From Lithodes maja (taxonomy: Eukaryota; Arthropoda; Malacostraca; Decapoda; Lithodidae), in the NCBI GenBank assembly GCA_037953745.1, contig JBAKBP010003110.1, forward strand, positions 96,334 to 160,333: a DNA stretch of 64,000 nucleotides, written 5' to 3'. A program made the position numbers and the translations under genes. Shown here piece after piece: positions 1 through 9,589 of the stretch. The notes beneath the pieces were generated by a model. That model made no database searches and was not told where the DNA came from. It saw only the letters and a program-made list of their open reading frames with translations. Numbering within the stretch: the stretch's first letter is position 1; every line of letters begins with the position of its first letter.

Positions 1-1
1 G

Positions 2-679
2 GTATTAAAGATAGGGAAGATGCATACAAATGTTAAATATAAACTAGCTAATGTGGAATTAGAAAACTCGAATTGTGAGAAAGATCTAGGTGTGTTTGTT
101 AGCAATGATTTGAAGCCTAGACAACAGTGTATAAGCGTTCGAAACAAGGCAAACAAGATTCTCGGGTTCATCTCAAGGAGTGTGAGTAACAGAACTGCTG
201 ATGTTATCTTAAAACTTTACTTGTCATTAGTGAGACCCCATATGGATTATGCTGTTCAATTTTGGTGTCCTTATTACAGAATGGACATAGATTCATTGGA
301 GAGAGTACAACGTAGAATGACAAAAATGATTCATAATATTAGAAATCTTCCGTATAAAGAAAGGTTGAAGAAATTAGGCTTACATTCGTTAGAGAGACGC
401 AGAGTTAGAGGGGATATGATAGAGGTGTTCAAGTGGGTTAGTGGGATTAACAAAGGGGACATGACAAATGTACTAAAGCTCAGTGATAGCGAAAGAACTC
501 GTACCAATGGTTTCAAATTAGATAAATTTCGTTTCAGAAAAGATATAGGCAAATATTGGTTTGGTAACAGAGTTGTAGATGGGTGGAATGGACTACCAAG
601 TGCTATAGTGGGATTAAAAACGATAGGGAGCTTTAAGATAAAATTGGATAAGCATATGGACGAGAAGGGTTGGGTGTGA
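2..679 (+). pseudogene. CR1-like RT C-terminal region (partial)
   Basis: The open frame enters from the left edge and ends at a TGA at 677-679; the first ATG in the window is at 20. It encodes the thumb and C-terminal part of a CR1-type reverse transcriptase: KDLGVFVSNDL, then LYLSLVRPHMDYAVQFW, LERVQRRMTKMIHNIR, LHSLERRRVRGDMIEVFKW and a final WNGLPSAIVG...FKIKLDKH segment. This order matches the 3' end of CR1-clade ORF2. No catalytic palm (F/YADD) is present because that lies upstream of the window. The segment itself has no frameshift, but it is only a fragment, so it is called a pseudogene. Confidence 0.8.
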
Positions 680-870
680 AGGGGGATCAGCAGGGTTGGG
701 CCAATCAGCGCTCTGCAGACCCCCGTAATCCTGCGTTAATCTCTAACCGTTTTGGTAAGATGATCTCAGGGTATTAGAGTGTTGAGCCTATAATTGGGCT
801 TTGTAATTGGGATTGTGTGGGACAGGGATCTGTCTTGCTTAGGCCAATCGGCTTTCTGCAGACTCCCATT

Positions 871-893
871 TTCTTATGTTCTTATGTTCTTAT
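871..893 (+). repeat. CR1-type terminal octamer repeats
   Basis: Nearly three copies of TTCTTATG close the LINE-C 3' end. In CR1 elements such terminal octamers stand in for poly(A) and are thought to guide target-primed reverse transcription. An AT dinucleotide run follows directly. Confidence 0.75.
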
Positions 894-1184
894 ATATATA
901 TATATATCGTTATTTATACTGACACAAACATACCAAGAACAATTGTTAATGATAAATATAGCATATCAGTGGTAAATTAGACCTTTCCTTACCTTAAATT
1001 CTACACTTGATATGATCACAAACCCGAGAATGCAAGATAGTGTCACACAGTATGTCTTACTGACCAGTTTCCCTCCATGCCCAAGCTGCACAAACACCAG
1101 TGATGCCACGAGTCAGGCGGGAAATTTATCGCACTGTATAAATTTTGGCGCACTAATAGAAAACTCCCCGGATTTAACCCATAT

Positions 1185-2135
1185 TGCCACCCTCTTAGTC
1201 ATTCTCTCGCTTTCCATACGTTCCATACGGCCGAACCATCTCAAGTTGTTCCTTTTCACACTTTCCAGCTACCTCCACACCACACCTCCTTCTTACTTCC
1301 TCATTCGTCTGTCTATCCCTCCATGTAACTCCACACGCACTTCTCAAGTAACTCATTTCCACCGCTCTCATTCTTGGTCTGAGTCTCTTCCCGAACGTCC
1401 ATGCTTCGCTTCCGTAAGTTAGTGTCGGGATTACCACACTGTCATGCAAGGACTTCTTCACTTCCATACTGACCACCCGATTTCTTGTTACTGCTTTCAA
1501 TGTTCCTACAACCCACTTCCCCTGTTGCACCCTCTCCCGCACTTTTTCATCCATAGTCCCATCTTTACTCAACACACTGCCCAGATACTTAAATGAGCTG
1601 ACAATCTCCATAGCCTGACCGTTCAACTTCACCTCACAATCTGTGGCTTCACCCCTTTCGAAGACCATAACCTTGCTCTTCCCCACATTTACCTTCAGAA
1701 TCCATTTTTTGCACACTGTTCCAAACACATTTACCAGACCCTGCAACTCCCATTCATTATCGCTCATCAGAACTGTATCTTCAGCAAACAGGTAGCTTCC
1801 ACTCATTTCCCTCCCTTATCAGCGACACACCAACATCCATTGCTCTTCCTAGTATTTCATTCATGACTCCATCCATATACTGTATACAGTAAACAACCAC
1901 GGGGACATCACACACCCCTGCTTCAACCCAACATTCAGATCAAAGAACTCGTTGCCATCTACTCCGTATATTCTAAGTACTTTCCTTCTCTATCCACTCT
2001 GTCATAGGGCTTCTCCAAGTCCATTTGTTGCTTCTCCAGATATTTCTCCAAAATACAATTCAGGGTAAAAATCTGATCTACACATACCTTTTCCTTCTTA
2101 AAACTGCCCTGCTCGTCACCTATCAAATAAGACTA
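1185..2135 (-). mobile_element. LINE-D (RTE-like) copy 1
   Basis: This is a minus-strand RT fragment from palm to C-terminus of an RTE-like LINE. The end near 2135 carries the palm region, readable in broken frames (an AYDRVD-like motif, then LKQGCVMSPWLF). The end near 1185 lies in the C-terminal region. Same-family copies are at 4679-5076, 31485-31690, 35990-39550 and 57640-57947. The copy lacks the 3' tail and the endonuclease. Confidence 0.75.
1195..1806 (-). pseudogene. RTE-like RT palm/thumb fragment
   Basis: A 203-codon open stretch. It reads LFAEDTVLMSDNEWELQGL, LKVNVGKSKVMVFERG, FKYLGSVLSKDGTMDEKV, VVIPTLTYGSEAWT and TWRDRQTNEEVRRRCGVEV. This is the conserved block from motif C through the thumb in RTE-related LINEs. 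The catalytic F-A-D-D box is altered to F-A-E-D, which should abolish polymerase activity; the related copy at 37.7 kb keeps FADD. The first ATG here is internal, since the domain continues upstream in other frames. Confidence 0.75.
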
Positions 2136-2333
2136 GATAAATCCAGCTAAATATAATCATTTGGGAATATATACTGTCTAAATGTGTCCTAATCCCTTTT
2201 GAAGATTATAAGTTTATTCTGCCTTTCACATTAGATGATTTTATATAACTTAGGAAGGATCTGTGGGAATTTATATAAGTAAAGAAAGACTATCTCAACT
2301 AACCCTCTGACTTCCATACAAATTACCTTACCC

Positions 2334-2338
<5 letters not shown>
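2136..2338. other. No gene; AT-rich, hairpin-repeat-like sequence
   Basis: No coding signal seen. Short segments near 2215-2300 (a run ending in CTTAGGAAGGATCTG) resemble the palindromic repeat at 63164-63310 and the 59.7-60 kb element, so this is probably a decayed miniature element. Confidence 0.4.

Positions 2339-2377
<39 letters not shown>
2339..2377. repeat. (GA)n microsatellite
   Basis: About 19 consecutive GA units. It lies at the junction between the decayed repeat and the next dispersed repeat. Confidence 0.9.
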
Positions 2378-2380
<3 letters not shown>

Positions 2381-2394
2381 AATGCGTCATCTCT

Positions 2395-2715
2395 TTCTCG
2401 ACACAGGTTTTCTTAAGGAGAGAGATTTCTGGGTCCCCCTTCTTCCTCGTGTTAAGCCCCATTAGTTTTCCGATTTTAAGATGTTTTGGCCCATTAGTTT
2501 GGCGATTTTAAGACCTTTCATCCCATTTCATTGTCAATTTTAAGAACTATCGTGCCATATTGGTATACAGTAAATTTTTGTTTGTAGTGAGTGATAGTGA
2601 GCCTGTTGGCTAATTATAAGAGGAATCGGCCGTGACTTTTTTCTACTGAAAAATTTACAAATTTATATCTTGAGGGGGTGGTAGGGGGGGGGGGGGGTGT
2701 CTAGGGGATGTTTCT
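2395..2715 (+). repeat. Dispersed repeat family Q, copy 1
   Basis: Non-coding repeat with internally repeated segments of the type CCCATTAGTTTGGCGATTTTAAGA. Related sequence occurs inverted at 29225-29565 and as fragments at 35218-35330 and 60385-60540. No terminal inverted repeats or coding capacity were identified. It ends near a G-run at 2680-2697. Confidence 0.6.
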
Positions 2716-3289
2716 CTAAGTTTGAGGGATGTCTAGTGAGGAAACTAAAAAAATATATGAATGAATTAATTAATTTTAATAGGCCCCAAAAGCAGCCTAA
2801 TATTCACTTCATAAGCTATATTCTATATGTATTGAAGCATATTTAACTAACTGAGATCTGCTTTTTTGTTTACAGGTTATGGCCCGTCTGCCCAGCAGCC
2901 ACCACGTCGTGTCCATCCAAGATCATAAAATGACACCATTACGGTTAGTTGATAGCTGGTTTATGTAACCGGTAGCTATCCAGCAGTCCTCTTTCTCTGA
3001 TCAACCCTTTTCTTTCGTGGCTCCTAGGTTATATAATGAATTGCCTTTATCAATTAGACAGACTCTTTCAAAAAACAGTTGAAAACCTTTCTCTTCTGTA
3101 GGAGTTATGATCTTGCAAGTGGCACAGTGACAGGTAGTTACAGACTCTAACTGCTGCCATGTTAAATAGTTGTTGTAGCTTGAACTACAGGTGAACTGCA
3201 CCACACTTCTCTTGATAGTGGTGCAATGTGTTACGAGCGCTATTGAATTCCTCTGGAAGAACTGGCGCTTGCGAGAAATAAAAGACCAG

Positions 3290-3290
<1 letters not shown>

Positions 3291-3347
<57 letters not shown>
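3291..3347. repeat. (TTA)n microsatellite
   Basis: Uninterrupted TTA/ATT triplets. The poly-Asn and poly-Ile frames across it are artefacts of the repeat. Confidence 0.9.
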
Positions 3348-3349
<2 letters not shown>

Positions 3350-3487
3350 TTCCGGAAGTTTAAGCCTATGCAAATTTTGTTTAATCTTTGTTACTTTGCC
3401 ATCACCCATTAAGATTGCACTGCTAGCTTTGGTGCGTATTTTAGAGTTTTATATTGTTTCTCCCTTATATTACATTTCAGCTCTTAA

Positions 3488-4115
3488 CCCGGGAGCTGCG
3501 GGGAGACTCTTAAGAGTTCCCCCGGCGGACTGCGGGAAGACTCTTGTGAGTAAGTAAAATAAAAAATCAACTTTTGATATCGAAAAAAAAAAAAAAATTA
3601 TTTTTATTTTTGTATTTTTTTTATTTTTTTTTGGCCCCTGGGCCATGCAAAATCTCAGTCCTCTACCTCCCCTCCTTCCCCACTTTCCTCCTCTCCTTCA
3701 GTTATCACCTATTTTCCCTATTATTCCCTTATTCTGAGGTATATTTTCGTGCTAACATTAGCGAGTTGCAAGCAGGGTGTTGTCATCACTGATAGCAAGC
3801 GAGTGCAAGAGAGAGAGAGAGAGTATCGATCGACTGTGTCTCAGTGGCCTTGGGGGAAATTGGCGGGATAGCAGTTTGCCTCACCCATACATTATACAAC
3901 TCGCGGGCTATATCTCCGATTTTGACCATCCAAACGCTGTTTTCACTCGTTTTATTGTTGTTTCAGGTTAATACCTTTATAATCAACCCATAATAGGCGC
4001 ATATGGATAATTATTAATGCTATTAATGGTACAATGAATATTTTAGTGACGGAAACACCTCAAATACGTCAGCACAGGGGGACGTTTTCAATTAACCCCA
4101 TGCGCACTTCAGAGG
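3488..4115 (-). mobile_element. TTAA-1 piggyBac-type non-autonomous element, copy 1
   Basis: The 628 bp element is bounded by TTAA at 3484-3487 and 4116-4119. Its ends begin CCCGGGAGCTGCGG and, on the other strand, CCTCTGAAGTGCGCATG. TTAA target duplication and CC-starting ends are the hallmark of piggyBac-type transposons. An inverted relative sits at 21130-21713, and the core GAAAATAGGTGATAA (here at about 3697-3718, reverse sense) is shared with the elements at 29685 and 38117. It encodes no transposase, so a source elsewhere must have mobilised it. A (GA)n run lies near 3808-3822. Confidence 0.75.
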
Positions 4116-4319
4116 TTAATGACGATCCTCTTTAGCTTCTAATCTCCCTCAAGAACTCAAAGGCGCAAATATAATCTCCATTAACGCTCTAAATAACATA
4201 GGTCCTTCTTAAACGGCATGATACAGTCAATAGAAATTGTTATACAGTAAAAACCTTTGAAGATGTCTGAAATTACCCCAGTACTTAAAGGGGTTAATGG
4301 AGATGATGCCTCTGAATCC
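4116..4319. other. Possible decayed TTAA-flanked element
   Basis: A TTAA at 4116 and the string AGTACTTAAAGGGGTTAA near 4277-4294 resemble the outer ends of other TTAA elements here (CCCCTT at the end on the opposite strand). No gene seen; boundaries uncertain. Confidence 0.3.
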
Positions 4320-4607
4320 TAATCTTCCTAAGCTGAATTCCCAGAAACACATCCATACTCTTATCTCTCGCCGTTCCACCCAATCACTCATAGACAACAC
4401 GCAGCTGCGGGCACGACCTCCCGAAATCCACCCTTCTGAATTCTCCCTTCCTCGTGAGGATAGAGTCCACTTGGCCAGGCTGAGATACGGACATCATAGA
4501 TGAGAGCTCTGTGGGAAAGCCTGACCCGTGGCCATAGCCTTCCTTAGGGACTCGGGGCTGTTCGGCTAGGCAGCTTAGGGAACAACAACAACAACAACAA
4601 CAACAAC
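4320..4607 (+). mobile_element. LINE-A 3' fragment with internal deletion
   Basis: Matches the last part of LINE-A: KHIHTLISRRSTQSL, RPPEIHPSEFSLPREDRVH, then directly the terminal RALWESLT..., ending in an (AAC)n tail. About 150 bp encoding the zinc-knuckle segment is missing compared with the copies at 19.2 and 27.4 kb. The tail runs to 4607. The 5' end is truncated, as expected from incomplete reverse transcription. Confidence 0.75.
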
Positions 4608-4678
4608 TTTCCCTGGGGCTAGTGCCTTCTGAAATTTACTCACCCTGACATTCTTTTCACTTGCCCTGACATATTTGT

Positions 4679-5076
4679 CTTTACTTGCCCTCGTACACCC
4701 TCTTAGTCATTCTCTCGCTTCCCATACGTTCCATATGGCTGAACCATCTCAAGGTGTTCCTTTTCACACTTTCCAGCACATCTACTTCCACACCACACCT
4801 CCTCCTTACTTCCTCATTCGTCTGTCTATCCCTCCATGTAAACTCCGCACACACTTCTCAAGTAACTCATTTCCACCCCTCTCACTTTTCGCCTCCGTAA
4901 GTCAGTGTCGGGATTACCAGACTGTCATGCAAGGACTTTTTCACTTCCATACTGACCACCTTATTTTCTTGTTACTGTTTTCAGCGTTCCTACAACCCTC
5001 TTCCCCTGTTGCACCCTCTCCCGCACTTCTTCATCCATAGTCCCATCTTTACTCAACACACTGCCCAGAGACTTAA
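4679..5076 (-). mobile_element. LINE-D (RTE-like) copy 2
   Basis: Minus-strand fragment homologous to 1185-1585. The shared block encodes SLGSVLSKDGTMDEEVRER and the thumb region in broken frames. A short segment encoding part of the YGSEAWT region is deleted near 4887. It abuts an ATC triplet run (5077-5092). It carries neither tail nor catalytic core. Confidence 0.7.
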
Positions 5077-5104
5077 TTATCATCATCATCATCTCCGATG
5101 CCTT

Positions 5105-5797
5105 ACATAAGAACATACGAAAATGGGAGTCTGCAAAAAGCCAATCGGCCCATACAAGGCAGATCCCTGTCACACCCAATTACAAGGCCCAATTATAGGC
5201 CCAACTCACTACTGTAATACCTTGAGTACTGACCCCACCAAAACGGTCTGAGATTAACACAAGATAATGGGGGTCTGCTAAGCGCCGATTGGCCCACACC
5301 TGGTAGATCCCCCTCACACCCAACCCATCTCGTCCATATGCCTATCTAATTTTATCTTAAAGCTCCCTATCGTTCTTGATATCACTTGGTAGCCTATTCC
5401 ACCCATCTACAACTCTGTTACCAAACCAATATTTGCCTATATCTTTTCTGAAACGAAATTTACCTAATTTATAACCATTTGTTCGAGTTCTTTCGCTATC
5501 ACAGAGCTTCAGTATATTTTTCATGTCTCTTATATTTACCCCACTGAACCACTTGAACACTTCTATCATATCCCCTCTAACTCTGCGTCTTTCTAACGAA
5601 TGTAAGCCTAATTTGTTCAACCTTTCTTCATATGGTAGATTTCTAATATTATGAATCATTTTTATTTGCAAGCTTCCAAGCTTCTGGAACTATACCTGTT
5701 TCTAATGACTTGTTAAAAATAAATGTTAATGGGTAACTTAACTCATCTCTGCATTCTTTTAATACTCTAGCATATACCTCATCAGGACCATGCCTTG
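5105..5797 (-). mobile_element. LINE-C (CR1-like) copy 2, internally deleted
   Basis: The minus-strand copy begins with the CR1 3' end near 5105. The thumb/C-terminal region follows (5357-5671). At about 5670 it jumps straight to the RT fingers segment that in copy 3 lies near 7735-7850. The whole palm, including the catalytic box, is therefore missing. The join falls inside coding sequence and suggests deletion or template switching during insertion. Confidence 0.75.
5357..5671 (-). pseudogene. CR1-like RT C-terminal fragment
   Basis: A 104-codon open stretch carrying KMIHNIRNLPYEERLNKLG, LHSLERRRVRGDMIEVFKW and FGNRVVDGWNRLPSDI. It is collinear with the end of the CR1-type frame at 2-679. 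It lacks the RT catalytic core because of the deletion at about 5670. The first residues come from the deletion junction and do not mark a real start. Confidence 0.7.
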
Positions 5798-5799
5798 TT

Positions 5800-6192
5800 G
5801 CCCCCTGGGAAACCCCCGCTAAAGGATGGCCATGACAGAAACGTCTCCAAGCTACTTTGTCAAGACATGCCTATTCACACCAGCTGCCATTCTGAAAAAG
5901 CTCATCTCCACAGCTCTCAGTTTGGAGAGGTCCTCGTCACTTACTGTCATGTCTCACTTCCATACGAGTGTGTTGGGAGCAGCACACTGTTTCTCAGTGA
6001 CTTTAACTTCCTGACTAACCATTCTTCCTTTGAGAATACTATCAAGTTCTACAATCACCTTTCTCCCTTGCATTTTTCTCTCTTTTATCTCGCTCTCCAT
6101 TTTACCATATTTGCATAGTACAGCTCCGAAATACTTGAAGCTTTCAACCTCTTCCAGTACTTCATTTTTCATTTTTATTTTACAACTTTTCT
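5800..6192 (-). mobile_element. LINE-H (second RTE-like family) fragment
   Basis: Lies between two LINE-C copies. Its minus-strand frame (5954-6180 coding part) reads NEVLEEVESFKYFGAVLCK, YGKMESEIKERKMQGRKVI and ELDSILKGRMVSQEVKVT, followed in broken frame by TLVW and LRAVEMSFFRMAAGV. This is the post-palm region of an RTE-like RT. It resembles LINE-D but is clearly a different family. No tail or catalytic motif is present. Confidence 0.7.
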
Positions 6193-6399
6193 CATAAGAA
6201 CATAAGAAAATGGAAGTCTGCAGAAAGCCGATTGGCCTAAGCAAGGCAGATCCCTGTCCCACACAACCCTAATTACAAAGCCCAATTATAGGCTCAACAC
6301 TCTAATACCCTGAGGATCATCTTACCAAAACGGTTAGAGATTAACGCAGGATTACGGGGGCTGCAGAGCGCTGATTGGCCCAACCCTGCTGATCCCCCT

Positions 6400-7153
6400 T
6401 CACACCCAACCCTTCTCGTCCATATGCTTATCCAATTTTATTTTAAAGCTCCCTACCGTTTTTAATCCCACTATAGCACTTGGTAGTCCATTCCACCCAT
6501 CTACAACTCTGTTACCAAACCAATATTTGCCTATATCTTTTCTGAAACAAAATTTATCTAATTTGAAACCATTGGTACGAGTTTCTTTCGCTATCACTGA
6601 GCTTTAGTACAAATTTTGTCATGTCCCTGTTAATCCCACTAACCCACTTGAACACCTCTATCATATCCCCTCTAACTCTGCGTCTCTCTAACGAATGTAA
6701 GCATAATTTCTTCAACCTTTCTTTATACAGAAGATTTCTAATATTATGGATCATTTTTGTCATTCTATGTTGTACTCTCTCCAATGAATCTATGTCCATT
6801 CTGTAATAAGGACACCAAAATTGAACAGCATAATCCATATGGGGTCTCACTAATGACAAGTAAAGTTTTAAGATAACATCAGCAGTTCCGTTACTCACAC
6901 GCCTAGATATGAACCCGAGAATCCTGTTTGCCTTGTTTCGAACGCTTATACACTGTTGTCTAGGCTTCAAATCATTGCTAACAAACACACCTAGATCTTT
7001 CTCACAATTCGAGTTTTCTAATTCCATATTAGCTAGTTTATATTTAACATTTGTATGCATCTTCCCTATCTTTAATACCTTGCATTTGTCAATGTTAAAC
7101 TTCATCTGCCAATTTACTGACCATTCGTAGTATCTAGATCCCTTTGGAGGCAC
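6400..7153 (-). pseudogene. CR1-like RT thumb and C-terminus (frameshifted)
   Basis: Two overlapping open stretches (7153-6554 and 6597-6400) make up one domain, broken by a frameshift near 6590. Motifs: NWQMKFNIDKCKVLKIGK, KDLGVFVSNDLKPRQQC, LYLSLVRPHMDYAVQFW, LERVQHRMTKMIHNIR and finally WNGLPSAIVG. The sequence is nearly the same as the fragment at 2-679, so the two copies are close relatives. Just upstream, around 7200, the frame encodes SKFADDTK, so the catalytic box itself is intact. Confidence 0.8.
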
Positions 7154-7223
7154 TCTATATCTCTATCTGAATCAATTTTTCTCCCCATTTTGGTATCGTC
7201 TGCAAATTTACTTATCCTACTAG

Positions 7224-8028
7224 TTATACAGTACCTAAATCAAGGTAATTTATGTATATAACAAACAACAGAGGACCTAATACAGATCCCTGGGGGACAC
7301 CACTTTTGACTGCTCCCCATTCTGACTTCGTACCATTTATGCCGACTCTCTGCTTCCTACCAATTAGCCATGACCTAATCCATCCCAACAACGCCCCACC
7401 TATTCCATGCGCCTCAACCTTTCTCATCAATCTCTCATGGGGGACTCTCGAAAGCTTTACTGAAATCTAAATATATTATATCATATGACTTGTCATTATC
7501 TACTGCTTCATATACCTTTGAGAAAAAACTAAGCAAATTAGTAAGGCAAGAACGTTCCTGAGTGAATCCATGCTGAGAAGAATTTATTAAATTAAATGTA
7601 TCTAAGTAGTTTCTAATTTTACTAGCAATAATTGACTCTAGTAGCTTTCCTATGATTGATGTAAGACTAATGGGACGGTAATTGGATGCTATTGATTTGT
7701 CACCTTTTTTGAAGATTGGAACTACGTTTGGAAGCTTCCAAACTTCTGGAACTATACCTGTCTCCAATGACTTGTTAAATAAAAATGTTAATGGGTAACT
7801 TAACTCATCCCTACATTCTTTTAATACTCTAGCATATACCTCATCAGGACCAGGCGATTTATGAGGTTTCAGTCGGTCAATTTCCTTAAGCACATCATTT
7901 CTACTTATAGTAACCGTACTTAACCTATTTTCTATACTATCGCTATATACCTTGTGGACTTCTGGAAACTGTGCCAAATTTTCATTAGTGAAAACGGAAA
8001 GAAATTGACTATTTAATGTACTGCACAT
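7224..8028 (-). pseudogene. CR1-like RT fingers/palm (frameshifted)
   Basis: Two open stretches, 8028-7435 and 7430-7224, form the N-terminal RT domain. They carry LKPHKSPGPDEVYARVLK, VPIFKKGDKSIASNYRPIS, LINSSQHGFTQERSCLTNL, DIIYLDFSKAF, then in the second frame LLGWIRSWLIGRKQRVGI and GVPQGSVLGPLLFVIYIN. These are RT motifs 1-5 in the right order. The frameshift lies just after SKAF near 7432. The element cannot encode a working RT in this state. Confidence 0.8.
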
Positions 8029-8087
8029 TTCTAAATAATTTCTGTCATTTCTCCTATCGAAGTTTTAAGGGGACCAATTACATCTCT

Positions 8088-8143
8088 ATCTATCTATCTA
8101 TTGCCGGACGCCTTACTCCCCTTACGAGGGTGGCCATACACAG
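8088..8143 (-). mobile_element. 56 bp RTE-like 3' end insertion with target duplication
   Basis: Within LINE-C copy 3, the 12 bp AATTACATCTCT occurs on both sides (8076-8087 and 8144-8155). Between them, read on the minus strand, lies a short 3' end closing with GGCAATAGATAGATAGATAG. This is the same GCAATAG-plus-(GATA)n tail type seen at LINE-D 3' ends (57947, 31690). It is an extremely 5'-truncated retrotransposition event. Confidence 0.75.
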
Positions 8144-8239
8144 AATTACATCTCTAACCTTGGATTTATATAGTTGGTAAAAAGCTTTAGGATTATTTTT
8201 TGTCATTGGAACTTAATTTCATAATTTCTTTTTTCTTTC

Positions 8240-8500
8240 CTAATATCCTTTTTTACCTGTCTTGATAGATTGTGTTGATCTAAATTTTCTTTTGGGGATG
8301 TATTTATTTTGTGCATTGAATACTGACTCGATAAAATTATCGTATGTATCTACCAAGGTTGACTTCTCTTCCTGACTTAAGATGACAGGTGCCTGAGAAG
8401 GGGTACACTCATTTGGACACCTGGATCGACTTAGTTTTTTTACCATAGGGTCAGCTAATAGAGGTATTAATGTTGTATTCTCTCTGGTATTACCTTCCAT
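8240..8500 (-). pseudogene. CR1-like endonuclease-RT linker
   Basis: An 86-codon stretch between the endonuclease and RT remnants. It includes LIPLLADPMVKKLSRSRCP, SQEEKSTLVDTYDNFIESV and FNAQNKYIPKRKFR. The basic K-Y-I-P-K-R-K segment is typical of the linker that precedes RT motif 1 in CR1/L2 elements. It overlaps the endonuclease frame by about 30 bp in a different phase, so a frameshift separates them. Confidence 0.55.
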
Positions 8501-8870
8501 TGTATATTAAAATACACAGAATTGTGGTCACTATTTCCTAGGTGGTTCCCTATCTCTACATTATTTACCATATGTTCATTGTTACTGAAAACTAAATCGA
8601 GAATATTATTACCTCTAGTCGGCGTATCTATGAATTGAAATAAAAAACTATCTTGTACTACCTCTATAAACTCCTCAGAACCAGAGTCTCCTATTTGATG
8701 CTGCCAATCTATATTCGGAAAATTAAAATCCCCCATAATGCACACATTGCTAAACCTTGATGCCATTTTAATTTCCTCCCATAATGACGTTCCGTCATTT
8801 CTACTCATATTTGGCGGTCTATACATAACTCCAATAACTATGGTCTCACTACCTTCGTTAACCTCTACCC
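8467..8870 (-). pseudogene. CR1-like AP endonuclease fragment
   Basis: Carries the second half of an apurinic-type endonuclease domain: IVIGVMYRPPNMSRND, VCIMGDFNFPNIDWQ (the G-D-F-N catalytic motif), TRGNNILDLVFSNN and the GNSDHNSVYFNI ending (the S-D-H catalytic motif). The N-terminal half is missing. The frame continues past 8870 only through foreign SINE-1 sequence, so upstream residues do not belong to it. In the family this domain nicks target DNA to prime reverse transcription. Confidence 0.8.
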
Positions 8871-8872
8871 AG

Positions 8873-9393
8873 GGCGGGTGCCCAACCCCGAAAAGGGTTG
8901 AAATAGGGGAGCTATCCCCCCGCCAAAGGCAGCTTTCTAGGGCCTTTCCTAGCTGATGCTGAGAGGATTGGGTTCTAGTCATGTGGTGATGGGCTGGTCT
9001 ATCAGAGTGAGAACTGAGCGATCTCTGCCATACCCATAGTTTACTCTGACTGTTCCTTTTACTTATATATTTTCTAGATCTCAAGTGACGGCGTCTCTTG
9101 CGTGGATTGACCTCCTAATCTACCAAGATTGGAAGCCAAAGCGTCACAACTTTCCTTTGCCCTTCAACTTTCTCTTCATAATTGCTGAGGGGCACAGGGC
9201 CCTGGGTGGGGCTTTGGTTTCCCAGGCGTTTCCGCGCCCTCCTCAGCTCCCCGCCATGGAGTGGCTTCGGTCACCCAGGCTTTATTGTGGTCGGCAGGGA
9301 GGGTTCTGTGGGGGCGCTCGGTTATAGCCTTGGCCTTGCTCGGGGCCTTGGGGCTGTTCGGCCAGGCAGCTTGGGGAAAACCAACAACAACAA
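8873..9393 (+). mobile_element. SINE-1 copy a (non-tRNA head)
   Basis: About 520 bp, non-coding. It begins GGCGGGTGCCCAACCCCG, as does the copy at 30965, and continues with the family core starting GTGGTGATGGGCTGGTC. It ends in the LINE-A-like terminus GGGGCTGTTCGGCCAGGCAG plus an AAC run. Its left edge cuts the LINE-C endonuclease. Its AAC run merges with an AAC-rich internal LINE-A segment, so the two look fused. No RNA polymerase III promoter was recognised in this head. Confidence 0.8.
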
Positions 9394-9589
9394 CAACAAA
9401 AACTAAATTGGAATAACTTCCTACAAACACTTGACCACAAAACAAACCACAAAAAACTCTACAAAACACTAAACAGCAACACAACACTATCACAACAACA
9501 GACTCTACTCTTTCATGTAAACAACAAGCAAACCCTCTTCAATCACTTCTCACATGTCAGCCACCTAAAACCTCGCAAAGACGACTGAC

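Larger units (their letters stand above)
1..895 (+). mobile_element. LINE-C (CR1-like) copy 1, 3' part
   Basis: This is the 3' portion of a CR1-like non-LTR retrotransposon that runs in from before the window. It holds the RT thumb/C-terminal coding region (2-679), a non-coding 3' region of about 190 bp and a terminal run of the octamer TTCTTATG (871-893), followed by an (AT)n stretch. Short terminal octamer repeats in place of poly(A) are a known trait of the CR1 clade. The same 3' sequence recurs on the minus strand near 5105, 6193, 61265 and 62524, so this is an established dispersed family. The 5' end lies outside the window. Confidence 0.85.
6193..8872 (-). mobile_element. LINE-C (CR1-like) copy 3, near-complete ORF2 remnant
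   Basis: This is the longest CR1-like copy here. On the minus strand it runs from endonuclease (about 8870-8467) through RT (8028-7224) and thumb (7153-6400) to a 3' end with two octamer repeats near 6193. Frameshifts and stops separate the pieces. It is cut at 8873 by a SINE-1 copy, and no further 5' sequence was found beyond that, so the element is 5' truncated. A 56 bp secondary insertion with target duplication sits at 8088-8143. Confidence 0.85.

Noticed and set aside
3185..3412. Proteins with long Asn or Ile runs
   Set aside because: They are translations of the (TTA)n microsatellite.
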